From: Symsagittifera roscoffensis
Lineage: Eukaryota > Xenacoelomorpha > Acoela > Convolutidae
Assembly: GCF_963678635.1 (NCBI RefSeq)
Contig: NC_087063.1
Span: 59,962,759 to 60,026,758 of the forward strand
Reading direction: 5' to 3'
Length of the DNA stretch: 64,000 nucleotides
Shown here: positions 25,330 through 36,581 of the stretch, piece after piece
Position numbering within the stretch: the first letter of the stretch is position 1
Layout of the letters: each line of letters opens with the position of its first letter
The notes under the pieces: model-generated
What the model saw: only the letters and a program-made list of their open reading frames with translations
Databases searched by the model: none
What the model was told of the DNA's origin: nothing
Made by a program: the position numbers and the translations under genes

Positions 25330-26165
25330 ATTGCGTAAATTTTGTTGATGACGGAGTGGTTCCTTTTGCATCAAACTTATATCCCAACCACTCTATATTA
25401 TGGGTTGCAATGTTACAGTTTTCCCTTTTTATGGCTAGTCCTACGTCGTGTAGAATATTTAAATCATCTGAAACTAACTTACGATGATCTAATATTCTTC
25501 AGCGCTACCAACTGTAGCAATTAATATTGTTGATGTAACAATATGTATTTGGTAAATTCTCTGTCAAGCGGTCCATTATTCGCTGAAACTCGTTCGGCAT
25601 GTCCTCTAGGCCATAAAATCCTGTTTTGAATCAATATGAGCCCGTTATGTCTCCTCACACTGCGTTAAAATTAAATTGTTTAATCGCTTTTCTTGACAAG
25701 GGTATCTGGCTATGTGTGAGTTTTTAATCAATGAGTGAAAATCAGGTTTTGTCTTTGTCATGACCACTAATTGTTAAGCGACGTTGTCGACTATTTCAAA
25801 CAAACTAAGCATTTGACACCTAATAAGGAATTTTTTTGCTTAGTAGTTTTGAATTCAATGCTAATTTAATCGATGCGTCTCTATAGGTTTTATGACGGTT
25901 AGCAATTGAAACAATATTTCGAACATCTTGAGAAATTTTCTATGTGACTGTCAACAAACAATTGATTGAAGCAGGTTTTGCTTTTTGGGAGTAATTGTAT
26001 GGGTATACACTTGCCTTTCACCTGAATTTATTGGTTCGTTGAAATAAGTATTTACATTTAAATTTTTTAATCTTTCTTTTCATGATAAAAAATCTTGAAA
26101 TTTATTAGATATACACAAATTAAACTCACGCTGTTGAAGTAATTCAATGTTTGATTTTGAAAAGA
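25330..26165 (-). pseudogene. Ty3/gypsy reverse transcriptase, copy 1, inactive
   Basis: Read from 26165 downward. An N-terminal fingers segment (PKKQNLLQSIV) leads to palm motif A, FSLI-D, with a TAA stop immediately after the aspartate (25724-25726). Then come GFYGLEDMPNEFQRIMDR and the motif C equivalent YINN (25526-25537), where RTs have YxDD: both catalytic aspartates are replaced by asparagine. IATHNIEWLGYKF continues the thumb side. It lies opposite in orientation to the integrase that follows at 26385. Several stops and frameshifts make it non-functional. Confidence 0.65.
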
Positions 26166-26384
26166 TGTCCGATTCGTTTTATTCTGATTCATTTTTTTCC
26201 GACGGGAGTTTCCTTCGAAAATGACCATGGTTGGAGTTGTGCGTTCGGAACCTGCTGTTGGGATACCTTTATCTCCAGGTCTGTCAGAATGTGATTGCCA
26301 AGCAGATTTCCTTTTGCTCCTTCAGTGATATAAAACATCAAATACATCTTCAAAGTTAGTCTTCAGTTTCCTTAGGAAACACAT

Positions 26385-27390
26385 AGCTGTACACAAGATA
26401 CCTCGAACTATTAGAACGGACCAAGGCTCGGCGTCCATTTCGAGAGAAGTTTGTGAGAATTATTAAGAACAAAGCAGTAACTTTTTGCTTAGCACAGTGG
26501 GTGACCACAGAGCTACAGGTTTAATTGAAAGAATAATTACAACAATCAAACAACGACTTATGATATTGACCAAAAAAAAACCTCCACTAAAACTAGCACG
26601 GTTGAAAATCATAAATTGTCTGAGAACATTAACACAACAATTTCTAAACTGTTAAATCATCGAGGCCCACTTTGACAGAACACCGAACACTATCTGGCGT
26701 AACCTCGTGAAACACCCATACTCAAAAAATTTAGATCGGAGTAAAACTCTTTAGAGCATAAATAAGGGAAAAACTAATGACATGATTGGGACGCCCACAG
26801 AGACAGTGAGTATGGACATATCGACGGAGGCACATCCTCATCAGACGATATTCCTAATGTTACGGAATATGTACCCCATAAACTAATTCATAAAAATGAT
26901 CTTGCGATGAAAAGATCATCAGACCAAAAGAAGGTGAACTCTCAGAAAAAGAACCAGATAATGAAAATCAATGCCATGCCATGAAAGGGCCGATGAGAAT
27001 AAAGAAACCAGCTAGAAATGTTGGATTCAAGAGCTCAAAAACGACAAAAAAACAATATATCTTGGTAAAACTCGAACAACTTGACATCGCCGTAATGCGG
27101 CTATGAAAAATTCATGGGAGATCCTTCTGCGAAAAAAAGAGGAGCAGAGGAAGAGTCGTAGAACCCTAATTGCTACGGAGAACGATCTTGAACAAATACT
27201 GTCAGGAAAACCCGAATACAGCCAAATGTCGCAGAAGTCAGATACCGTACAACCGTCCATAAACTTGCCAAGGGATACAGTAACCAACGATGACTCTAAT
27301 GACCTAATTTTCTTGAGAGACTTAAGGCCACCTACACAAGTTAACCTTGGACCAGCATCAGACACGTCATCTTATAGATTAACGTAAAAT
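26385..27390 (+). pseudogene. Ty3/gypsy integrase core and tail, copy 1
   Basis: RTIRTDQGSASISRE carries the second catalytic Asp (26419-26421). STVGDHRATGLIERIITTIK carries the Glu, with 35 residues between them, the classical D35E spacing. A TAA (26464-26466) interrupts the interval. Downstream come DRTPNTIWRNL and a basic C-terminal tail, then an open frame 27103-27387 (94 codons, KKKEEQRKSRR then acidic and Ser-rich). The first Asp and the zinc finger are absent, so the integrase is 5' truncated and starts where the inverted RT segment ends. Confidence 0.6.
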
Positions 27391-28440
27391 AGCGAGAAAA
27401 ATTGCAAACGGTGGATCTCCAGTCCGATATGGATTAGGTTTTGACCCAGATTCTTATAGACTAAAAAGTATGAGATCAGATGGCGATCAACCCCCTATCC
27501 CACCTTTAATTCTCCTAGATAGACAGGAAGAAACCAGAAAGAAACAGACGACCACCGTATAGAGACCAGTAGGCAAACCGTGGACAACCCGCATAAAACA
27601 AAAAGCCCTCAAGCGCACAAAAACGTCGTAGTAAGCCTAGACAAATTGCAGATTAGGAAGGTATCGGATTCTCATATTAGGCACAACTCACGACTGATAC
27701 TGACAGGATAGCCAGTGTTAAGAGAAAGAGTTTTTATACCAACTTTACTCTCATTGTTGGGAGAAAGAGTTTTTACTAATTTAGTCGAAGACCCAGAGGA
27801 CACAGCTGGTCAACACATATCAACATGCCTTAAGACTCCCACACTATCCACTTTAGAGGCAGTAACAGTTGAAGTGGAAAATCTGCCATGTTTTTTTATA
27901 GATCTCACTAATCCTAACTAATTATCCTTGAGACCATCGACGCCCGACACTCAAAGATTATATAGAGAAGAATTAGAGGGCGGGATGATGTCATTCTCAA
28001 TAAACTCTCTAACATTTCCTCATAAAAAAGACAATTTCAATCCTAGAGTTCAAAAAAAAACAGCATGACCCGACAGGCGCTCTAACGCACATCTGACTCA
28101 CGACACCCCTGATTGGATGGACATGACTTGAATTATCGAAGCTATAAACCACTTGGGACGATCAATGACTTTGGGAGAGTTAAAACGTTGGACAAAATTT
28201 ACAGCAACGGAACAAGATGCCTCTTGGAAACTCGAAACTTTCACCTGCCTGTTGAAGGCTCTCTAAAACTTCAGAGGAAACTTTTGGTTATTTCTGTTAC
28301 TAACCCGAAGAATGCGCATTTAGTTCCGGTGCATCCTAGTGCATTTGACGGAAAAGCGTGGTCGTCACGTTCGATCCTATGATTGAATGAAAAATTTTTT
28401 TGTTACTTAGTAATGATGAAGTTTCGTTACGTACAATTGT
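27391..28440 (+). pseudogene. Retroelement downstream region with unidentified frames, copy 1
   Basis: Two short frames, 27715-27921 (LVEDPEDTAGQHISTCLKTP) and 28113-28382 (MDGHDLNYRSY at its head), recur in the later copies at 32089-32430, 34267-34608, 32621-32893 and 34798-35070. I do not recognise a domain. Their position after integrase suggests a gag- or extra-ORF remnant of the element. Confidence 0.35.
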
Positions 28441-28689
28441 CCTAAATTTTTCACCAAGCTAGCCGGACCTAAATTTCGTTTTCGGAGCTATATCCAAACC
28501 TCCTTTTTGATTCACTCGAACGCCGTTAGATGCCCGTCTGACCAGTTAAAATTGTTTTATTTTGCCTTAGTCCTCTGAACTGTGGGGATAGGGATGATAA
28601 ACAGATACATGGATGTGTGGATTTGGGATGAATTTATTAAATTGGTTAATAAAACCAATAAGAGATCTAATGTCTTTGATACCTTTTGG

Positions 28690-29561
28690 TTCTTTTAGGT
28701 TGCAAATTGCGTAAATTTTGTTGATGACGGAGGGGTTTCTTTTGCACCGAAGTTATATCCCAACCACTCTATATTATGGGTTGCAATGTTACAATGTTCC
28801 CTTTTTATGGCTGTTCTTACGTCTTCTAGAGTGTTTAAATTATCTGTAACTAACTTACAGTGATCTAATGTTCTTCAGCGCTATCAACTGTAGCAATTAA
28901 TATCGTTCATGTAACAATGTGTGTTCGGTTACTTCTCTGTCAAGCGATCCATCATTGGTTGAAGACCGTTCTGCATGTCCTCTAGGCCATAAATTCCTGT
29001 TATGAATCAATATGAGCCCGTTATGTCTCCTCACACTGCGTTTATATTAAATTGTTTACTCCGCCTTTCTTGTCAAGGGTATCTGGCTATATGTGAGTTT
29101 TTAATCAATGAGTGAAAAACAGGTGTTGTCTTTTGCATGACCACTAATTGTTAAGGCGACGTTGTCGACTCTTTCAAACAAACTAGGCAATTGACACCTA
29201 ATAAGGAATTTTTGTTTGCTTAGTAGTTTAGAATTCAATGCTATTTTAATCGATGCGTCTCTGTAAGTTTTATGAAGGTTGGTAATATAAAACAATATTC
29301 CGAATATCATGAGAAATTTTCTATGTGACTGTCAACAAACAATTGATTGATGCAGGTTTTGCTTTTTGGGAGTAATTGTATGGGTATACACTTGCCTTTC
29401 ACCTGTATTGAGTTTACTGGTTCGTTGAAATAAGTATTTACATTAAAATTTTTAATCTGCCTTTTCATGATAAAAGTCTTAAAATTTATTAGACATACAC
29501 AAATTGAACTCAGGTTGTTGAGGTGTGTCATTAATTGAACTTGAAAAGATGTCCGATTCAT
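28690..29561 (-). pseudogene. Ty3/gypsy reverse transcriptase, copy 2, inactive
   Basis: Homologous to 25330-26165. From 29561: GKCIPIQLLPKSKTCINQLF, then ASIKIALNSKLLSKQ (fingers/palm), ALTISGHAKDNTCFSLID with a TAA right after the Asp (29101-29103), and the motif C equivalent YMND (28902-28913). One of the two catalytic aspartates is retained here, unlike copy 1. The stop after motif A is shared by both copies, so the element was already dead before duplication. Confidence 0.65.
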
Positions 29562-29754
29562 TTCAATCTGATTAATTTTTTTCCGTTGGGAGTTTCCTTC
29601 GAAAATGACCGTGGTTGGAGTTGTGCGTTCGGAAACTGCTGTTGGGTTACCTTTATCTCCAGGGGTGGCGGAATGTGATTGCCAAGCAGATTTCCTTTTG
29701 CACCTTCAGTGATATAAAACATCAAATACATCTTCAAAGTTAGTCTTCAGTTTC

Positions 29755-30880
29755 CTTAGGAAACACATAGCTGTACACAAGATACCTAGAACGGACAAAG
29801 GCTCGGCGTCCATTTCGAGAGAAGTTCGTAAAAATTAACAAGAACAAAACAGTAACTTTTTGCTTAGCACAGTGGGTGACCACAGAGCTACAGGTTTAAT
29901 TGAAAGACTAATTACAACAATCAAAGAACGACTTATGATTTTGACCAAAAAAAAACCAATGCCTCCATTAGCACTAGCATGGTTGAAAATCATAAATTGT
30001 CTGAGAACATTACCACAACATTTTCTAAACTGTTCAATCATCGAAGCCCACTTTGACAGAACACCAAACACTATCTGGCGTAACCTCGTGAAACACCCAT
30101 ACTCAAAAAATTTAGATCGGAGTAAAACTCTTTAATGCATAGATAAGGGAAAAACTAATGATCCGGGACAGATGCCTTGATTGGGACGCCCACAGAGACA
30201 ATGAGCATGGACATATCGACAGAGACACATCCTCATCAGACGATGATGCTAATGTTACGGAATATGTACCCATTAGCTCAGGTTTTCCAGTAAATTGGAC
30301 GAACCGTACTTTAAAGAACTTAATGAAAGATAGTGAGGAAATCGGATCATACTATAACTCTAAAGAATGGTAAAGTAATCCATAAAAACAATCTTGCGAT
30401 GAAAAGATCATCAGACCAAAAGAAGGTGAGCTCTCTGAAAGAGAACCAGATAATGAAACTTAATGCCATGAAAGGGCCGAGGAGAAGAAACAAACCAGCT
30501 AGAAATGTTGGATTCAAGAGCTCAAAAACGACGAAAAAATATATATCTAGGTAAAACTCGAACAACTTGACATCGCCAGACGAAAAGCGGCTATGAACAA
30601 TTCATAGGAGATCCTTCTGCGAAAAAAAGACGAGCGGAGTAAGAGTCGTAGAACCCTAATCACTACGGAGAACGATCTTGAACAAATACTGTCGGGACAA
30701 ACCGAATACAACCAAATGTCGGAGAATGCAGATACCGTACAACCGTCCATAAACTTGCCAGGGGATACAGTATCCAACGATGACTCGAATGACCTAATTT
30801 TCTCGAAAAAGTTAGGGCCACCTACAAAAGTTAACCTTGGACCAGCACCAGACACATCAACTTATAAATTAGTGTAAAAT
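29755..30880 (+). pseudogene. Ty3/gypsy integrase core and tail, copy 2
   Basis: Begins PRTDKGSASISRE, with three codons lost just before the Asp compared with copy 1. Frame 29860-30135 carries STVGDHRATGLIERLITTIK (catalytic Glu), then AHFDRTPNTIWRNLVKHPYS. Another frame, 30333-30554, shows SDHTITLKNGKVIHKNNLA, resembling the small beta-barrel C-terminal domain of Ty3/gypsy integrases, followed by a Lys/Arg-rich tail. Divergent orientation to the RT at 28690-29561. Confidence 0.6.
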
Positions 30881-32088
30881 AAACGAGAAAAACCGCAAAC
30901 GGTGGCTCTCCAGTCCGATATGGATTAGGTTTTGACCCAGATTCCTATAGTCTTAAAACTAAGTGCTCAGATGGCAATCAACCCCCTATTCCACCTTTAA
31001 TTCTCCTAGATAGACAGGTAGAAACGAGGAAGAAACAGACGACCGCCGCATAGAGACCATTAAGCAAACCGTGGACAACCCGCATAAAACAAATAGCCCT
31101 CAAGCGAACAAAAACGTCGTAGTAAGTCTAGACAAAATACAGATCAGGAAGTGATCTTATTCACATATAAGGCACAACTCACGACCGATACTGACAGGAC
31201 AGCCACTGTTAAGAGAAAGAGTTTTTATACTAACTTTACTCTCTTTGTTAGTATAGCTAGGATGATGCTAATGTTACGGAATATGTAGCCACTAGCTCAG
31301 GTTTTCCAGTAAATTGGAGGAACCGTACTATAAAGAATTTAATGAAAGATAGTGAGGGAATTGGATCATAATATAACTCTTAAGAATGGTAAAGTAATCC
31401 ATAAAAATGATCTTGCGGTGAAAAGATCATCAGACCAAAAGAAGGTGAGCTCTCAGAAAAGAACCAGATAATGAAATTTAATGCCATGAAAGGGCCGAGG
31501 AGAATAAACAAACCAGCTAGAAATGTTGGATTCAACGGCTCAAAAACGACAAAAAAATATATATCTAGGTAAGACCCGATCAATTTGACATCGCCAGACG
31601 AAAGGCGGCTTTAAACATTTCATAGGAGATCCTTCTGCGAAAAAAAGAGGAGCGGAGGAAGAATCGTAGAACCCTAATCACTACGGAGAACGATCTTGAA
31701 CAAATACTGTCGGGACAAACCGAATACAGCCAAATGTCGGAGAAGGTAGATACCGTACAACCGTCCATAAACTTGCCAGGGGATACAGTAACCAACGATG
31801 ACTCTTATGACCTAATTTTCTCGAAAGAGTTAAGGCCACCTACACAAGTTAACATTGGGCCAGCACCAGACACATCATCTTATAGATTAATGTAAAATAA
31901 GCGAGAAAAACCGCAAACGGTGGATTTCCAGTCCGATATGGATTAGGCTTTGACCCAGATTCCTATAGACTTAAAACTATGAGCTCAGATGGCAATCAAC
32001 TCCCTATTCCACCTTTAAATCTCCTAGATAGACAGGAAGAAACCAGCAAGAAACAGACAACCGCCGTATAGAGACCATTAAGCAAACC

Positions 32089-32430
32089 GTGGACAACCCG
32101 CATAAAACAAATAGCCCTCAAGCGAACAAAAACGTCGTAGTAAGCCTAGACAAATTACATATCAGGAAGCTATCGGGTTCACATATAAGGCACAACTCAC
32201 GGCCGATACTGACAGGACAGCCACTTTTAAGAGAAAGAGTTTTTTTACTAACTTTACCCTCATTGTTGGGACAAAGAGTTTTTACTAATTTAGTCGAAGA
32301 CCCAGAGGACACAGCTGGTCAACACATCTCAACATGCCTTAAGACTCCCACGCTATCCACTTTAGAGGCAGTAACAGTTGAGGTGGAAAATCTGCCAATT
32401 ACTTTTGTAGATCTCACTAATCCTAGCTAA
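32089..32430 (+). CDS. Hypothetical retroelement frame, 113 aa
   Basis: Open frame with LDKLHIRKLSGSHIRHNSR near the head and LVEDPEDTAGQHISTC in the second half. The same predicted protein is found at 34267-34608 and a diverged partial one at 27715-27921. Not recognised. No signal peptide or membrane segment. It sits downstream of integrase-tail sequence in the same orientation. It may simply be part of a larger broken polyprotein. Confidence 0.3.
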   Translation: MDNPHKTNSPQANKNVVVSLDKLHIRKLSGSHIRHNSRPILTGQPLLRERVFLLTLPSLLGQRVFTNLVEDPEDTAGQHISTCLKTPTLSTLEAVTVEVENLPITFVDLTNPS

Positions 32431-32620
32431 TTATCTTTGAGACAATCGACGCCCGACCCTTAAAGACTATATTGAGAAGAAATGGAGGGCGGAATGATGT
32501 CATTCTCAATAAACTCTCCAACCTTGCCTCATAAGAAAGACAATTTCAACCCTAGAGTTAAAAAAAAACAGCATGACCCGACAGGCACTCTAACGCACAT
32601 CTGACTCACGACACCCCTGA

Positions 32621-32893
32621 TTGGATGGACATGACTTAAATTATCGAAGCTATGGACCACTTGGGACGATCAATGACTTTGGGAGAGTTAAAACGTTGGG
32701 CAAAATTTACAGCAACGAAACAAGATGCCTCTTGGAAACTCGAAACTTTCACCTGCCTGTTGAAGGCTCTCTAAAACTTCAGAAGAAACTTTTGGTTATT
32801 TCTGTGCATACTAACCCGAAGAATGTGCATTTTGTTCCGGTGCATCCTAGCGCATTTGACGGAAAAGCGAGGTTGTCACGTTCGATTCTATGA
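32621..32893 (+). CDS. Hypothetical retroelement frame, 90 aa
   Basis: Frame starting MDGHDLNYRSYGPLGTINDF, with LETRNFHLPVEGSLKLQ in the middle. The same predicted protein is at 34798-35070 and a close relative at 28113-28382. The first copy lacks two codons near VISV. Conservation of an open frame across three copies is mildly suggestive of past coding function, but no domain is recognised. Confidence 0.3.
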   Translation: MDGHDLNYRSYGPLGTINDFGRVKTLGKIYSNETRCLLETRNFHLPVEGSLKLQKKLLVISVHTNPKNVHFVPVHPSAFDGKARLSRSIL

Positions 32894-34266
32894 TTGTATG
32901 AAAGATTTTCTTTGTTACTTAGTAATGATTACGTTTTTTTTACGTACAATTGTCTTAAAGTTTTCACATAGCTGCCGGACCTAAATTTCCTTTTCGGAGC
33001 TATATCCAGTTATCCCTTATTTTGCTACTTTTTCCTGCCTATCGGGCGCCTGCATCGGGTCGAAAATCCTTTAACACTATTTATTTCATTTAAAACTCAA
33101 CCAAGAGTGCTTTTCCGAAAATTTTCAAGTGGAATGTAACAATAAATGTGCATATCAACCTTCAGTGTTATTTATGTTCTTAATAGTCTACTACATCTTA
33201 ATAGTAGAGATAACAGTAATTGTACAAATTCTTAACCTAGCCTCAATTAAAGTAACCTTTTTATCAGTGTTTAACGAAAACACTATCCCTGAATATTATC
33301 ATTCTTAGCAAATGTGAAAAGGAAACGAAAATAGCGGAAGTGCTTGCATACATACAGAAAAAAAAGATCGTCTTTAAGGCAGAGCGAGCTACTCAATCAT
33401 TCGAACGCAAGCACTGCGGAGTAATTCCGGAGATCCTAACGCACCAATTGAATTCAACAAAAAAAAACAATTCGAACGAAAAGAGATTAAATTGGAGGAA
33501 CCGTACTATAAAGAATTTAATGAAAGATAGTGAGGGAATTGGATCATAATATAACTCTTAAGAATGGTAAAGTAATCCATAAAAATGATCTTGCGGTGAA
33601 AAGATCATCAGACCAAAAGAAGGTGAGCTCTCAGAAAAGAACCAGATAATGAAATTTAATGCCATGAAAGGGCCGAGGAGAATAAACAAACCAGCTAGAA
33701 ATGTTGGATTCAACGGCTCAAAAACGACAAAAAAATATATATCTAGGTAAGACCCGATCAATTTGACATCGCCAGACGAAAGGCGGCTTTAAACATTTCA
33801 TAGGAGATCCTTCTGCGAAAAAAAGAGGAGCGGAGGAAGAATCGTAGAACCCTAATCACTACGGAGAACGATCTTGAACAAATACTGTCGGGACAAACCG
33901 AATACAGCCAAATGTCGGAGAAGGTAGATACCGTACAACCGTCCATAAACTTGCCAGGGGATACAGTAACCAACGATGACTCTTATGACCTAATTTTCTC
34001 GAAAGAGTTAAGGCCACCTACACAAGTTAACATTGGGCCAGCACCAGACACATCATCTTATAGATTAATGTAAAATAAGCGAGAAAAACCGCAAACGGTG
34101 GATTTCCAGTCCGATATGGATTAGGCTTTGACCCAGATTCCTATAGACTTAAAACTATGAGCTCAGATGGCAATCAACTCCCTATTCCACCTTTAAATCT
34201 CCTAGATAGACAGGAAGAAACCAGCAAGAAACAGACAACCGCCGTATAGAGACCATTAAGCAAACC

Positions 34267-34608
34267 GTGGACAACCCGCATAAAACAAATAGCCCTCAAG
34301 CGAACAAAAACGTCGTAGTAAGCTTAGACAAATTACATATCAGGAAGCTATCGGGTTCACATATAAGGCACAACTCACGGCCGATACTGACAGGACAGCC
34401 ACTTTTAAGAGAAAGAGTTTTTTTACTAACTTTACCCTCATTGTTGGGACAAAGAGTTTTTACTAATTTAGTCGAAGACCCAGAGGACACAGCTGGTCAA
34501 CACATCTCAACATGCCTTAAGACTCCCACGCTATCCACTTTAGAGGCAGTAACAGTTGAGGTGGAAAATCTGCCAATTACTTTTGTAGATCTCACTAATC
34601 CTAGCTAA
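34267..34608 (+). CDS. Hypothetical retroelement frame, 113 aa (copy in D)
   Basis: Same predicted protein as 32089-32430, with at least one silent nucleotide change (near 34323). Unknown function; duplicated with the 2178-bp unit. Confidence 0.3.
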   Translation: MDNPHKTNSPQANKNVVVSLDKLHIRKLSGSHIRHNSRPILTGQPLLRERVFLLTLPSLLGQRVFTNLVEDPEDTAGQHISTCLKTPTLSTLEAVTVEVENLPITFVDLTNPS

Positions 34609-34797
34609 TTATCTTTGAGACAATCGACGCCCGACCCTTAAAGACTATATTGAGAAGAAATGGAGGGCGGAATGATGTCATTCTCAATAAACTCTCCAAC
34701 CTTGCCTCATAAGAAAGACAATTTCAACCCTAGAGTTAAAAAAAACAGCATGACCCGACAGGCACTCTAACGCACATCTGACTCACGACACCCCTGA

Positions 34798-35070
34798 TTG
34801 GATGGACATGACTTAAATTATCGAAGCTATGGACCACTTGGGACGATCAATGACTTTGGGAGAGTTAAAACGTTGGGCAAAATTTACAGCAACGAAACAA
34901 GATGCCTCTTGGAAACTCGAAACTTTCACCTGCCTGTTGAAGGCTCTCTAAAACTTCAGAAGAAACTTTTGGTTATTTCTGTGCATACTAACCCGAAGAA
35001 TGTGCATTTTGTTCCGGTGCATCCTAGCGCATTTGACGGAAAAGCGAGGTTGTCACGTTCGATTCTATGA
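34798..35070 (+). CDS. Hypothetical retroelement frame, 90 aa (copy in D)
   Basis: Same predicted protein as 32621-32893. Unknown function; duplicated with the 2178-bp unit. Confidence 0.3.
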   Translation: MDGHDLNYRSYGPLGTINDFGRVKTLGKIYSNETRCLLETRNFHLPVEGSLKLQKKLLVISVHTNPKNVHFVPVHPSAFDGKARLSRSIL

Positions 35071-35639
35071 TTGTATGAAAGATTTTCTTTGTTACTTAGT
35101 AATGATTACGTTTTTTTTACGTACAATTGTCTTAAAGTTTTCACATAGCTGCCGGACCTAAATTTCCTTTTCGGAGCTATATCCAGTTATCCCTTATTTT
35201 GCTACTTTTTCCTGCCTATCGGGCGCCTGCATCGGGTGGAAAACTCCCTGTGTGCTTTTCCGAAAATTTTCAAGTGGAATGTAACAATAAATGTGCATAT
35301 CAACCTTCAGTGCTATTTATGTTCTCAATAGTCTACTACATCTTAATAGTAGAGATAACAGTAATTGTACAAATTCTTAACCTAGCCTCAATTAAAGTAA
35401 CTTTTTTATCAGTGTTTAATGAAAACACTATCCCTGAATATTATCATTTTTAGCAAATGTGAAAAGGAAACGAAAATAGCGGAAGTGCTTGCATACATAC
35501 AGAAAAAAAAAGATCGTCTTTAAGGCAAAGCGAGCTACTCAATCATTCGAACGCAAGCACTGCGGAGTAATTCCGGTGATCCTAACGCACCAAATGAATT
35601 CAACAAAAAAAACAATTCGAACGAAAAGAGATTAAACGG

Positions 35640-36020
35640 GAAAAATATGAATAAACCTGTGATGACTAAAAAGGAATATATAAACAAGGAAACTTTTACT
35701 TTGAAACAAACAAACAACGAAAAACAATTTAGGAAAAACTTGAAAAGGCCTGCAATGCATCCATGTGTGATGATGCAGAAAAAAAACGCTAACTCATATC
35801 GTCGAAATTTACCTTTCTTCTACAATTAAAAAATGATTATCTTATCTCAACAGAGAAAAAATAATTGCTTGCAATACACTCGCTATCACAAGTGCAAAAA
35901 TAATAAACTGATTGTTTTTCGTAATTGCATTTTAGTCAATCAAAACAATCAAATCAGAGTTTTTTTTCTACTCATTCCGCTCACATTTGTAGTTCTTTAG
36001 CTTTGAAAACAAACACAGAA
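35640..36020. other. No gene recognised
   Basis: The frame at 35647-35829 (60 codons) is Lys/Asn-rich with no recognisable motif. The sequence leads into the next DNA transposon. Confidence 0.5.
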
Positions 36021-36581
36021 TGTTCCGACCAAAATCTTTAGAAAACTGCGGTTTTGAAAGGTTTGTTTTCACAATTAGTGTACTTTTTTCTGCTTGGTGT
36101 GATAAAATGATCTGACTTATAAATATAAATTAGGCATATTAAACAGACAGTCATAGCAAAATAAGCTAATTGGATAAAATTTTTGTAGAAAAATGATTTA
36201 AAAAGCTAAAAAATATATATAAACAAATTTTTTCCAAAAAATTTAGCAGACAAATTTTGAATGTTTTGAAGTTTTTTGTTCGCAAAATGAAGCAAAAAAA
36301 AACCTCAAAAACAAATTTTAAATGCTTAAAAATAAGTTTTAAGGTCCAAACTTATGTTTTTTTCGCTCGAATTGAGACAAAAAATTAAAAATTTCAATCC
36401 AGTTTTTGTAAACATTTTAAAGTGGTTCAAATTAAGACAGAAAGGGCTTCATTTTGATATATCACTCAACCCAGTCCGATTACCGATGATTACTTGTGGT
36501 ACCTAATTTGCGTTAAAAAAAAAGAAAAAACTGAAATACACCCGAATACAAAATTCCTCCCCATTTTCGATGGTCGGAACA
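36021..36581. mobile_element. Non-autonomous element with TGTTCCGACCA inverted ends, copy 2
   Basis: The same 11-bp inverted ends as 21513-22043, here 561 bp apart, with colinear internal words. Both copies are preceded by CACAGAA, so the true end may lie slightly outside. No coding capacity. Confidence 0.6.

Larger units (their letters stand above)
31258..33488 (+). repeat. Retroelement 3' unit C (tandem copy)
   Basis: Starts with a re-run of the sequence at about 30240 (GATGATGCTAATGTTACGGA) and carries the integrase tail plus the two unidentified frames. 31311-33488 is repeated almost exactly as 33489-35635 (offset 2178 bp). The region after 33000 (GGAGCTATATCCAGTTATCC onward) is not shared with copy 1 and may be long-terminal-repeat sequence; this is unproven. 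Confidence 0.7.
33489..35635 (+). repeat. Retroelement 3' unit D (tandem copy of C)
   Basis: Near-identical to 31311-33488 over most of its length. Near its 3' end a segment of C around 33057-33105 is replaced by a shorter sequence (GGGTGGAAAACTCCCTGTG). That keeps a frame open at 35199-35453 with one membrane-like stretch (VLFMFSIVYYILIVEITVIV); the frame is probably fortuitous. Confidence 0.7.

Noticed and set aside
27027-33973. Minus-strand frames such as 27027-27365, 30547-30855, 31580-31795 and 33758-33973
   Set aside because: Antisense of the plus-strand integrase tail; no own motif.
35199-35453. 84-codon frame with a membrane-like segment
   Set aside because: Open only in unit D because of a local replacement; the duplicate unit C lacks it and there is no signal for a start, so it is not listed as a gene.
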